This document shows positions 25,481 through 33,112 of a DNA stretch of 64,000 bases, piece after piece. The stretch comes from an uncultured Lachnospiraceae bacterium (GTDB taxonomy: Bacteria > Bacillota > Clostridia > Lachnospirales > Lachnospiraceae): assembly GCA_910579495.1 (NCBI GenBank), contig CAJTVD010000008.1, positions 1-64,000 of the forward strand, written 5' to 3'. The position numbers and the translations under genes were made by a program. Positions within the stretch are counted from its first letter, which is position 1. The number at the start of each line of letters is the position of its first letter. Below the pieces are notes generated by a model. The model did not search any database, was not told the DNA's origin, and saw only the letters and a list, made by a program, of their open reading frames with translations.

Positions 25481-26551
25481 ATGAAAGCGATTTCCAATAT
25501 CAAAAAGCGTTATGAAAATTATCAGGGCCTGGATGCTGCCGATAAGAAAATGTTCTGGAAAGAAGCGCTGGTAAATAACGCCATGTATATCATGATGATT
25601 ATTGCGGTAATTTACACCTACACCCAGAATAACCGTTTCCTTACGGTAGGTTCCATTGTAAATATCCTTTCCCTTTCAGCGGCCTACATTCCCATTGCCT
25701 GTGGTATCGCGGGATGTATTGTACTCACAGGTACCGACCTTTCCGCCGGACGTGTGGTTGGCCTTACTGCCTGTATTTCAGCTTCCCTCCTGCAGTCTGT
25801 GGATTATGGTACGAAAATGTTCCCCAACCTGCCGGTAATGCCTATTTTATTGGTGATCATAATTGCCATCGCGGTAGGCGGGCTTGTGGGATGGGTGAAT
25901 GGGTTTTTCGTTGCAAAGTTTCAGCTCCACCCGTTTATTGTGACCTTGGCCACCCAGCTGATCGTAAACGGGACCCTGCTGATCTATATTATGATCAACG
26001 GGAACAACGGGCAGCCCCTTTCAGGGCTTGATAAATCCTTTAAGGATTTCGTTACAGGCAGCCATTTGACCCTTTTTGGCACGCCCATTCCCAATTATGT
26101 ATGGTATGCCTGCGTGATCGTTGCCATCATGTGGTTTATCTGGAATAAGACCACTTTCGGCAAGAACATGTTTGCGGTAGGTTCCAATCCGGAAGCGGCG
26201 AACGTATCCGGCGTTAACGTTATGAAAACCACCATTTTGGTACATACCCTTGCAGGCGCTATGTATGGTATCACAGGCTTTATTGAGTCTGCCCGTATCG
26301 GTTCCAATACAGCTACCACAGGGGCGAACTATGAAAGTGATGCCATTGCTGCCTGCGTGATCGGCGGCGTATCCTTTGTAGGCGGTACCGGAAAGATCAG
26401 CGGCGTTGTAACGGGCGTGTTCCTTCTGCGGATCATTTTCGTTGCATTGCAGTTCCTGTCTATCAACCAGAACTGGCAGTATATTATTAAAGGTGTGATC
26501 ATACTGGTTGCCTGTGCGATTGATATGAGAAAGTATCTGGTCCGTAAATAA
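25481..26551 (+). CDS. mglC: Sugar ABC transporter permease
   Basis: A 356-residue polytopic permease of the MglC/RbsC family with about ten membrane segments. Family marks: IVLTGTDLSAGRVVGLTACI, the signature GGLVGWVNGFFVAKFQLHPF and the late SDAIAACVIGGVSFVGGTG. AAAGGAGG lies upstream. It completes mglBAC, which is followed by a terminator at 26722-26747. Confidence 0.93.
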   Translation: MKAISNIKKRYENYQGLDAADKKMFWKEALVNNAMYIMMIIAVIYTYTQNNRFLTVGSIVNILSLSAAYIPIACGIAGCIVLTGTDLSAGRVVGLTACISASLLQSVDYGTKMFPNLPVMPILLVIIIAIAVGGLVGWVNGFFVAKFQLHPFIVTLATQLIVNGTLLIYIMINGNNGQPLSGLDKSFKDFVTGSHLTLFGTPIPNYVWYACVIVAIMWFIWNKTTFGKNMFAVGSNPEAANVSGVNVMKTTILVHTLAGAMYGITGFIESARIGSNTATTGANYESDAIAACVIGGVSFVGGTGKISGVVTGVFLLRIIFVALQFLSINQNWQYIIKGVIILVACAIDMRKYLVRK

Positions 26552-26594
26552 ACCAGGGTGCATCCGGGTTCACAAAATATTCATTTTATGTTCG

Positions 26595-26623
26595 TTGCAC
26601 GTTCGGAGAAATTTGGGTATAGT
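26595..26623 (+). promoter_or_regulatory. Candidate promoter upstream of MATE gene
   Basis: TTGCAC (26595-26600), 17-base spacer, TATAGT (26618-26623). Transcription from it would pass a hairpin (GCG-CCTG / CAGG-CGC, about 26677-26700) and then the terminator at 26722-26747 before the MATE start at 26850. Confidence 0.5.
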
Positions 26624-26721
26624 GGATAAGGAATTTAAATCATATTCTTTACATACTATATGAATTCTGCGCCTGTTCTTGCAGGACGCCGGAATCAAAG
26701 CGACGAGGCGATGAAAATTGT

Positions 26722-26747
26722 GGGAGGGCGAAGGCCCTCCCGTTTTT
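26722..26747 (+). terminator. Terminator between mglC and MATE gene
   Basis: Perfect 8-bp stem GGGAGGGC / GCCCTCCC with loop GAAG, then G and five T. It can end the mgl transcript and may also attenuate the promoter at 26595. Confidence 0.85.
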
Positions 26748-26849
26748 ATGCGCAGGGGCCTTGCCTTTGGGGGCGCAGAAGGAGATCAGTTGGGGGAGAT
26801 TTTTGCCAATGCCTATATCCGCGGGTGGTTGGCAGCAGGGAGGATTATT

Positions 26850-28196
26850 ATGAATAAGGATCTTACAGTGGGAAAGCCGGAGACTGTCCTGTGGAAGTTT
26901 TGCCTGCCATTATTTGGCAGCATCATCTTTCAGCAGCTATATAACATTGCAGACAGTTTGGTGGCGGGAAAAATCGTAGGGGAAAACGCATTGGCAGCAG
27001 TGGGAAACAGCTATGAGATCACCCTGATATTTATCGCTTTTGCCGTGGGGTGTAATATCGGGTGTTCGGTGATCGTTGCCCAGCTTTTCGGGGCGAAGAA
27101 ATACATAGATATGAAGACTGCCGTCTATACTACTGCCATAGCCAGCGGGGCATTGTGCGTGGCCTTGATGCTGTTTGGCATTTTGTGCAGCGGCGGCCTG
27201 CTTGGGCTGATCCACACGCCGGAGGAGATTTTTGCGGATTCGGAGCTGTATCTGGATATTTATATCTGGGGCCTGCCCTTTTTGTTTTTCTACAATATTT
27301 CCACGGGAATCTTTTCTGCCCTTGGGGATTCAAAAACGCCTTTTATTTTTCTTGCCCTATCCTCCCTTGCCAATATCGGGGTGGATATTTTGTTTGTCTC
27401 CACTTTCCACATGGGAGTGGCAGGGGTGGCATGGGCGACCTTTCTCTGCCAGGGGGTAAGCTGCCTTCTGTCCCTTTGGGTGGTTGCCAGAAAGTTAAGG
27501 GGGATAGAAACAAAAGGGGATATTACCAAGTTTTCCTTTTCCATGCTGAAAAAGCTCAGCGCCATTGCAGTTCCCAGTATTTTGCAGCAGAGTTTTGTAT
27601 CTGTGGGGAATATTATGATACAGGGGGTAGTCAACAGCTTTGGGCCGGGAGTGATTGCAGGTTATTCGGCGGCTGTGAAGCTGAACAATCTGGTGATCAC
27701 CTCCTTTTCCACCCTGGGAAACGGAATTTCCAATTTTACCGCCCAGAATATAGGGGCAGGTATGCTGCCCAGGATCCGGGAGGGGTTCAAGGCGGGGATA
27801 AAGATGGTGTGGCTTTTGTGCCTGCCGCTGGTCGTTCTTTACCTGGTGGCTGGCGGATGGCTGGTGGGGCTGTTTATGAATGAGCCTTCGGGGAGCGCCC
27901 TTTCAGCGGGGATGCAGTTTTTAAGGATCGTATCGCCCTTTTATTTCCTGATATCCGTGAAGCTTGCCGCCGACGGTATTCTCAGGGGGGCAGGGATGAT
28001 GAAAATGTTTATGGCCGGGACTTTTTCAGATTTGATCCTGCGGGTGGTCCTGTCCAGGGTATTTTCAGGCTGGCTGGGAGTTACGGGTATTTGGTGCGCA
28101 TGGCCTGTGGGCTGGGCAATCGGGATGCTTTTGTCGGTGGCCTTTTACGCAAAGGGACCCTGGATGGAAAAGAGGGGAAGGGAAAAACAGCCATAG
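26850..28196 (+). CDS. MATE-family efflux transporter
   Basis: A 448-residue polytopic membrane protein with twelve predicted segments in two halves. The start of each half carries MATE marks (WKFCLPLFGSIIFQQLYNIA; IAVPSILQQSFVSVGNIMIQ). Such proteins expel cationic drugs or metabolites in exchange for Na+ or H+. ATG 26850 follows GGGAGG; an upstream in-frame extension to 26718 runs through the terminator and is rejected. The substrate is not evident. Confidence 0.9.
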   Translation: MNKDLTVGKPETVLWKFCLPLFGSIIFQQLYNIADSLVAGKIVGENALAAVGNSYEITLIFIAFAVGCNIGCSVIVAQLFGAKKYIDMKTAVYTTAIASGALCVALMLFGILCSGGLLGLIHTPEEIFADSELYLDIYIWGLPFLFFYNISTGIFSALGDSKTPFIFLALSSLANIGVDILFVSTFHMGVAGVAWATFLCQGVSCLLSLWVVARKLRGIETKGDITKFSFSMLKKLSAIAVPSILQQSFVSVGNIMIQGVVNSFGPGVIAGYSAAVKLNNLVITSFSTLGNGISNFTAQNIGAGMLPRIREGFKAGIKMVWLLCLPLVVLYLVAGGWLVGLFMNEPSGSALSAGMQFLRIVSPFYFLISVKLAADGILRGAGMMKMFMAGTFSDLILRVVLSRVFSGWLGVTGIWCAWPVGWAIGMLLSVAFYAKGPWMEKRGREKQP

Positions 28197-28209
28197 AAGG
28201 GAGAGGGAA

Positions 28210-28893
28210 ATGGAGTTTTTGCAGTGGTTATTTTACCATGTCAGCCTTGCTGATATCTTCCGGGCATTATCTTTCGTAGGGCTGGGGATTTATGTAATAA
28301 GGCGCTTTATTCTGTGCAGGTCCCCGGTACCATCCAGCGCTTTCAAAAAGGTTCCCAGGGAACTTTTGCAGCAGTGCATCGCCCTGCTTGAGAAGAAGGA
28401 AAAGAGGGTGTATGGGACTTACCAGGTGCCGGAGGAAATTCTTATGCGGCTGAAGATGAACCTGAGGGATGAGGCAGTCCTGAGGCAGCTTTTAGACAGC
28501 GTCTGCGCCCACCTTGGCATCAACGGGGAGCATATCAAGCTGATTTTGGAGGATGCGCCCATGGGGGACCGGGCAGGGGAGATCTCTGCCAGCCTTGCAT
28601 TTACTAGTATCCGGCTGATCATGAAGCCGTACTATACAGTGGATGCGGTGATCGCTGTGGTGGCCCATGAGGTGATCCACCTGCATATGTACTTTGAGGG
28701 CATTTACTTAAAGGACAGATGGGAAAATGAGATCCTCACGGATACGGCGGCGGTATACTGCGGTTTTGGGGAATATATTTACCGTGGATATGCCGTTATG
28801 CGGGGAGAGTTTGCCTTCTCTTATCAAAAGGTGGGCTATATCAGCCAGGAGGATGTAAGGTATCTACAGGAGCTAATGGAGAAAGGGGATTGA
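28210..28893 (+). CDS. Membrane-anchored HExxH metallopeptidase-like protein
   Basis: A 227-residue protein with one N-terminal membrane segment (about 15-35) and a soluble domain. VAVVAHEVIHLHMYFEG holds a zinc-type HExxH, and about 20 residues on NEILTDTAAVYCGFGEYIY offers a Glu or Asp as third ligand, an arrangement seen in gluzincin peptidases of the M48/SprT kind. GGGAGAGG precedes ATG 28210, 13 bases after the MATE gene. No named family was recognised. Confidence 0.65.
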   Translation: MEFLQWLFYHVSLADIFRALSFVGLGIYVIRRFILCRSPVPSSAFKKVPRELLQQCIALLEKKEKRVYGTYQVPEEILMRLKMNLRDEAVLRQLLDSVCAHLGINGEHIKLILEDAPMGDRAGEISASLAFTSIRLIMKPYYTVDAVIAVVAHEVIHLHMYFEGIYLKDRWENEILTDTAAVYCGFGEYIYRGYAVMRGEFAFSYQKVGYISQEDVRYLQELMEKGD

Positions 28894-28968
28894 CAGGGGG
28901 CGTTTTTTGCCTTACGCTCTTGCTGTATAGTTTTACTGGAAAATGCTAATAGTAATGGAAATAGTAAT

Positions 28969-29221
28969 TGCCAGGAGGGCGGGAGCGGAACTGGAAAACC
29001 TCAGCGGACGCCCGTGAAGCACCCAGAGAAGATACTGGACTCTGTAATGAGGGGGTCAGGATCTTCTCTGCCGTACCAAGGTGCCAGGAGGGCGGGAGCG
29101 GAACTGGAAAACCTCAGCGGACGCCCGTGAAGCACCCAGAGGAGATACTGAGCCCTGTAATGAGGGGGTCAGGATCTTCTCTGCCGTACCAAGGTGCTGG
29201 GAGGGCGGGAGCGGAACTGGA
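28969..29221. repeat. 113-bp tandem repeat, 2.2 copies
   Basis: Copies start at 28969, 29082 and 29195 (partial), each opening TGCCAGGAGGGCGGGAGCGG or a one-base variant. The unit is not a multiple of three and no sensible protein spans it, so it is probably non-coding. Each full copy can form a hairpin with GAGAAGATACTG / CAGGATCTTCTC arms. It fills most of the 341-base gap before ispF, and the third partial copy supplies DNA up to the ispF ribosome site. Confidence 0.85.
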
Positions 29222-29234
29222 ATAGGAGTAAAAA

Positions 29235-29783
29235 ATGAGAATTGGAATGGGATACGATGTACACAGGTTGGCAGAGGGAAGGGCGCTTATCATGGGCGGG
29301 GTGGAGATCCCCTATGAGAAGGGGCTCCTGGGGCATTCGGATGCGGATGTGCTCCTTCATGCGATCATGGACGCTCTTTTAGGGGCGGCGGCATTGGGGG
29401 ATATTGGCAGGCATTTTCCGGACACGGATCCTGCCTACAAGGGGATTTCTTCCCTGAAACTGTTAAAGCATGTGGGGGAACTGCTGGAAGAAAATTTCTT
29501 CCTGATTGAAAATATTGACGCTACGATCATCGCCCAGGCACCGAAAATGCGCCCTCATATAGATGCCATGCGGAAAAACATTGGGGATGCCCTTGGGATC
29601 GATATCGCCCAGGTGAATGTAAAGGCAACTACCGAGGAGGGGCTGGGATTTACAGGGACGGGGGAAGGGATATCCGCCCAGGCAGTGTGCCTTTTGACGG
29701 CCCCGGTAAATCTGGGAAGCGAGGACGTGACAGGACGCGGGTGCGGAAAGTGCGAGGGGTGCCCTGTGAAAGGGCAGCTGTAA
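29235..29783 (+). CDS. ispF: 2-C-methyl-D-erythritol 2,4-cyclodiphosphate synthase
   Basis: Fifth enzyme of the non-mevalonate isoprenoid pathway: it closes the cyclodiphosphate ring and releases CMP. The zinc and substrate motifs GYDVHRL, GHSDADVLLHAIMDALLGA, IGRHFPD and the C-terminal KATTEEGLGFTGTGEGI are intact. At 182 residues it is longer than the usual 155-160; the extra tail (after about 157) ends CGKCEGCPVKGQL with three closely spaced Cys. TAGGAG precedes ATG 29235. Confidence 0.95.
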   Translation: MRIGMGYDVHRLAEGRALIMGGVEIPYEKGLLGHSDADVLLHAIMDALLGAAALGDIGRHFPDTDPAYKGISSLKLLKHVGELLEENFFLIENIDATIIAQAPKMRPHIDAMRKNIGDALGIDIAQVNVKATTEEGLGFTGTGEGISAQAVCLLTAPVNLGSEDVTGRGCGKCEGCPVKGQL

Positions 29784-29885
29784 GGAGAGGGCTGGCTTGT
29801 GGAGGGAAGTTATAACTTTGATCCGCTTGTTTCTAGATTTCAGATCCATTAAGGATCTAAGTGTAAAACCACATCATATTGCCCC

Positions 29886-29934
29886 AAAAAGTGCAAAGCC
29901 TTGAAAGATGAAATCAAGGCTCTGCACTTTTTTT
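29886..29934 (+). terminator. Strong terminator after ispF
   Basis: AAAAAGTGCA-AGCCTTGA pairs with TCAAGGCT-TGCACTTTTT around a 9-base loop, then a T-run. A smaller hairpin AGATCC / GGATCT (29842-29858) precedes it. The remainder of the 304-base gap to 30088 holds a promoter at 30015. Confidence 0.88.
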
Positions 29935-30014
29935 GGCAATACTGTGAAAATGCTGGCGTCCAGATCTGCAGGTGCTGGCAGCATGGTGGAAAACACTGCA
30001 CGGGAATAAAAGGG

Positions 30015-30043
30015 TTGACAGAAGTATGTATTTTGAACATGAT
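30015..30043 (+). promoter_or_regulatory. Candidate promoter for serine recombinase
   Basis: TTGACA (30015-30020), 17-base spacer, CATGAT (30038-30043). Confidence 0.45.
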
Positions 30044-30087
30044 TTTTCAATAGTAGGCCATAGAGTTAGAGATTCAGGAGGGAGATT

Positions 30088-30699
30088 ATGGAAGGTCAGA
30101 AAGTTTATGGGTACATGAGGGTGTCAACAAAAGAGCAAAAGGAGGATAGGCAGAGAATCGCGCTGGTTGAGGCAGGTGTGCCCAAAGAACAGATCTATAT
30201 GGATAAGCAATCTGGTAAGAATTTTGAGCGTCCGGAATATAAACGCCTATTGCGGAAGCTGGACGCTGACTCCATTTTGTTTGTGATGTCTATTGACAGG
30301 CTGGGCAGAAATTATGCAGACCTTAATGAGCAATGGCGTATCATTACCAGGGAAAAGGGAGCGGATATTGTAGTGATCGACATGCCTCTTTTGGATACCC
30401 GGAGAGAGAAAAATTTATTAGGGACGCTTATTAGTGACCTTGTTCTTTCCCTATTAAGCTATGTTGCGGAAAATGAACGCATCAACATTAAACAAAGACA
30501 GGCAGAAGGAATTATTGCGGCAAAGGCGAGAGGAGTGAGATTTGGAAGGCCACAATTGCCGCTTCCCGAAAATTTCCATGAGATACATAAAATGTGGAGA
30601 GAAAAGAAATTGACGCTAAAACAGGCGGCAAAAGCCTGCGATCTGGCGGAAAGCACGTTTTTTGACAAAGCGAAGAGATTAGAAAAACATAATACTTAA
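30088..30699 (+). CDS. Small serine recombinase (resolvase/invertase)
   Basis: A 203-residue serine recombinase. Catalytic Ser13 in YMRVSTKEQ, active-site motifs SIDRLGRNYADL and ERINIKQRQAEGI, a linking helix and a C-terminal helix-turn-helix (KLTLKQAAKACDLAESTFFD). Proteins of this size resolve or invert DNA at short paired sites. AGGAGG lies upstream. No transposase or invertible segment is visible next to it, so its target is unknown. Confidence 0.9.
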   Translation: MEGQKVYGYMRVSTKEQKEDRQRIALVEAGVPKEQIYMDKQSGKNFERPEYKRLLRKLDADSILFVMSIDRLGRNYADLNEQWRIITREKGADIVVIDMPLLDTRREKNLLGTLISDLVLSLLSYVAENERINIKQRQAEGIIAAKARGVRFGRPQLPLPENFHEIHKMWREKKLTLKQAAKACDLAESTFFDKAKRLEKHNT

Positions 30700-30768
30700 G
30701 TATTAATGGTTAAATCTAATGCCAGATCAATGAGACTGGTCCTTGATGAAAAAGGTGCCTGAATACCA

Positions 30769-30797
30769 TTGCAAAACATTTTTCTATATGCTATGAT
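30769..30797 (+). promoter_or_regulatory. Promoter of the Rpn-type gene
   Basis: TTGCAA (30769-30774), 17-base spacer, TATGAT (30792-30797). The leader to ATG 31045 is about 240 bases and shows nothing I can name; this accounts for most of the 345-base gap after the recombinase. Confidence 0.5.
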
Positions 30798-31044
30798 GAA
30801 ACTATCAAATTAAGCATATGAAAAGAAATACCATCTGCATGTTCTTTCCGTCATATACAGGAAGCCGTTTCCTGTCTGATAAGATTCCGTGCTTGATTTC
30901 CATATAAAATGTTACCACATGACAAAGCGCAATTATATGAAAAAGCAGGAGATCTTACAGGCAGGCTGGATGCCAGGTTTCCATGGCATTTGCCGGGATC
31001 CCTCCATTGGCCTTGTAAAGCCATCTCCTGCAGAAGGAGGATAG

Positions 31045-31935
31045 ATGGGAGAGGCCAAAGAGAAGAAGGATACAGTAGAAAAGGAGTTTCTGGCATTTCC
31101 GGATATCGCATCAGATACCATCAATGCCCTGCTGTACCAGGGGGAGGCAGTGACGGATGCAGCAAACCTGTGGACGGGGGCTACGGAAACCATTTACCAA
31201 GGCAGGGAAAAGCTCCGGAGCCAATACGAGGATCTATGTAAATATGAACTGGCGGATGGCCGGGTGAATGTGATGTACCTGATCGCAAACCAGAGCCAGA
31301 CAGATGGGAAAATGCTATTGCGTAAAGCCGGCTATACGGGAGGGGTCTACAGGGAGCAGTATGAAGGAAAGATGCAGGAAATCTTCCCGGTTATTGAGCT
31401 GGTGCTTTATTGGGGGAGCCCCCGGTGGAGGGGCTGCCGTGACAGCCGCCAGTTATTCCAAAAACGGAAGCTTTCAGACAAAGCATGGAAATACATTGAC
31501 AGCTTCAGGCTCCATGTATTTGAAATGCGCCACCTGCCAGGGGAGGTCAGGCACTTGTTCCAGAGCGATATGCGCATCGTGGCGGATTACCTTGCGGAGG
31601 GTGATAGTTACCGGTCAGACAGGAAGATCGTGCATAAAGCCGCCCTGCTGAAAATGCTGGGGGCACTTTCCGGGGAAGGAAAAGCTGAAGAAGCAGAAGC
31701 GTGGCTGGAGGGCCGCGGGATCAGGGAGGAGGATGAGATTACTGTGTGTGAATTATTTGACCAGTATGTAAGGCAGGGAAGGGAAGAAGGAAGGTATGAG
31801 GGCGATGCCCGGAGGCTGGTCCTGGATATCGAAAAAATAATGAAGAACATGCACCTTTCGCTGGAAAAAGCCTGTGAAGTTTTTGAGATCCCAGTGGGGA
31901 AATACGAGGAAGCCAAAAACACTTTAGGCTCTTAG
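31045..31935 (+). CDS. Rpn-type PD-(D/E)XK nuclease family protein
   Basis: A 296-residue protein resembling the recombination-promoting nuclease / putative transposase (Rpn, YhgA-like) group common in Lachnospiraceae. Marks: an N-terminal DTINALLYQGEAV helix, RVNVMYLIANQSQTD in place of the usual catalytic strand, FPVIELVLYWGSPRW, and a C-terminal helical tail. The catalytic Asp/Glu-x-Lys is not clear (ANQSQ where many relatives have E-x-Q), so activity is uncertain. GAAGGAGG precedes ATG 31045. Confidence 0.65.
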   Translation: MGEAKEKKDTVEKEFLAFPDIASDTINALLYQGEAVTDAANLWTGATETIYQGREKLRSQYEDLCKYELADGRVNVMYLIANQSQTDGKMLLRKAGYTGGVYREQYEGKMQEIFPVIELVLYWGSPRWRGCRDSRQLFQKRKLSDKAWKYIDSFRLHVFEMRHLPGEVRHLFQSDMRIVADYLAEGDSYRSDRKIVHKAALLKMLGALSGEGKAEEAEAWLEGRGIREEDEITVCELFDQYVRQGREEGRYEGDARRLVLDIEKIMKNMHLSLEKACEVFEIPVGKYEEAKNTLGS

Positions 31936-31991
31936 GTACAGGGCTGCCCAAGGCAGGATAGCCAGGTATTGGCATAATTATTGGTTTCCGG

Positions 31992-32020
31992 TTGACAAAT
32001 CCTTCATTTTTGCATATGCT
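31992..32020 (+). promoter_or_regulatory. Promoter of the cysE-cysS operon
   Basis: TTGACA (31992-31997), 17-base spacer, TATGCT (32015-32020), placed to start the T-box leader near 32027. Confidence 0.65.
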
Positions 32021-32039
32021 GATACTATAGCAATAAAAC

Positions 32040-32317
32040 ATCTGTCCTGCCATACCCAGGGCGCAATATGAAAATGCTATGAACGGAAAGAGTATATTAC
32101 GGAGTTTTTACACAGAGAGGGATTGCCGTCGGCTGGAAGCAGTCCTGTAAAAAGGTAATAGAAGTGCCTCCGGGAGCAGGTCCTGTGAAAGAAGATGCCA
32201 TTGGCCAAGTAGCAGGGCACGTATCCACACGTTACGTGCAATAAGTGGAGGCATAGCCTTTATTAGAGTGGGACCGCGGATAACTTCGTCTCTAAAGGAG
32301 AGAGGTTATCCTTTTTT
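32040..32317 (+). promoter_or_regulatory. Cysteine T-box leader
   Basis: A tRNA-sensing leader. Stem I lies at about 32070-32195 with AGAGAGGGATTG and GGAAGC loop motifs. GAAG-TGC-C at 32161-32168 gives a TGC (Cys) specifier at 32165-32167. The T-box core AGAGTGGGACCGCGG is at 32265-32279. The terminator GGATAAC / GTTATCC with six T is at 32278-32317. Uncharged tRNA-Cys should bind and prevent termination, raising cysE and cysS. The variable base after TGG is G, which fits U73 of tRNA-Cys only by wobble. Confidence 0.92.
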
Positions 32318-32416
32318 ATGCACACGTTGGCGCAGCATATGCCCGGTGCAGGGTGCCCTGCCGGACCGCGCATGGGCAGGGAAATATGGCGGACGCAGGT
32401 GAAAGGGAGCGATCAA

Positions 32417-33112
32417 GTGGGATTGATTAAGAGAATAAAAGAAGAAATAGCGATTATCAGGCAGAGGGACCCGGCGATCCACTCATCCATGGAGGTTTTT
32501 CTTTATCCCAGCTTTAAAGTGATGCTGCATTACCGCATTGCCCACAGGCTGTATGAGAAGAAGCATTATTTTCTGGCAAGGTGGGTATCCCAGCGGGGGG
32601 TGCGGAAAACAGGGATTGAGATCCATCCTGGGGCACAAATTGGCAAAGGCTTCTTTATCGATCATGGAAATGGTGTTATAATTGGGGAGACTACTGTCAT
32701 AGGGGATAATGTGACCTTATACCAGGGGGTGACCCTTGGGGGGACAGGGAAAGAGCAGGGAAAGCGCCATCCCACCGTGGGCAACAACGTTATGATCAGT
32801 GCCGGGGCCAAGGTGTTAGGTTCCTTTAAAATTGGGGATAATTCTAAGATAGGGGCGGGAAGCGTCGTGCTGGAAGAGGTGCCGCCCAATTCCACAGTGG
32901 TGGGTGTGCCGGGGAGGGTGGTAAAGCGGGACAATCGATCCCTTCCCCAGGAGGAGCTTGACCAGGTAAACCTGCCCGACCCTATAAAGGAAGAGATCAG
33001 TTCCCTGCACGGCGCCAACTTAGAGCTGACCAACCGCTTGCTTGATTTAGAGCAGGAAGTGCGAAAAATAAAACGCGGGGGAAACCCAAAGCCCCGCAGA
33101 AATGAGGAATGA
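32417..33112 (+). CDS. cysE: Serine O-acetyltransferase
   Basis: First step of cysteine synthesis: acetyl-CoA + L-serine to O-acetylserine. A 231-residue protein with an N-terminal helical part and a left-handed beta helix of hexapeptide repeats (IEIHPGAQIGKGFFIDHGNG, VTLYQGVTLGGTGK). The catalytic Asp-His (IDHG) and His (RHPTVG) are present. GTG 32417 with GGGAG is preferred over ATG 32318, which lies right behind the terminator T-run and adds non-homologous residues. The stop overlaps the cysS start (ATGA). Confidence 0.9.
   Translation: MGLIKRIKEEIAIIRQRDPAIHSSMEVFLYPSFKVMLHYRIAHRLYEKKHYFLARWVSQRGVRKTGIEIHPGAQIGKGFFIDHGNGVIIGETTVIGDNVTLYQGVTLGGTGKEQGKRHPTVGNNVMISAGAKVLGSFKIGDNSKIGAGSVVLEEVPPNSTVVGVPGRVVKRDNRSLPQEELDQVNLPDPIKEEISSLHGANLELTNRLLDLEQEVRKIKRGGNPKPRRNEE

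Noticed and set aside
28968..29317. Short frames across the 113-bp tandem repeat
   Set aside because: The unit length is not a multiple of three, so the frame changes between copies; the repeated peptide is an artefact.
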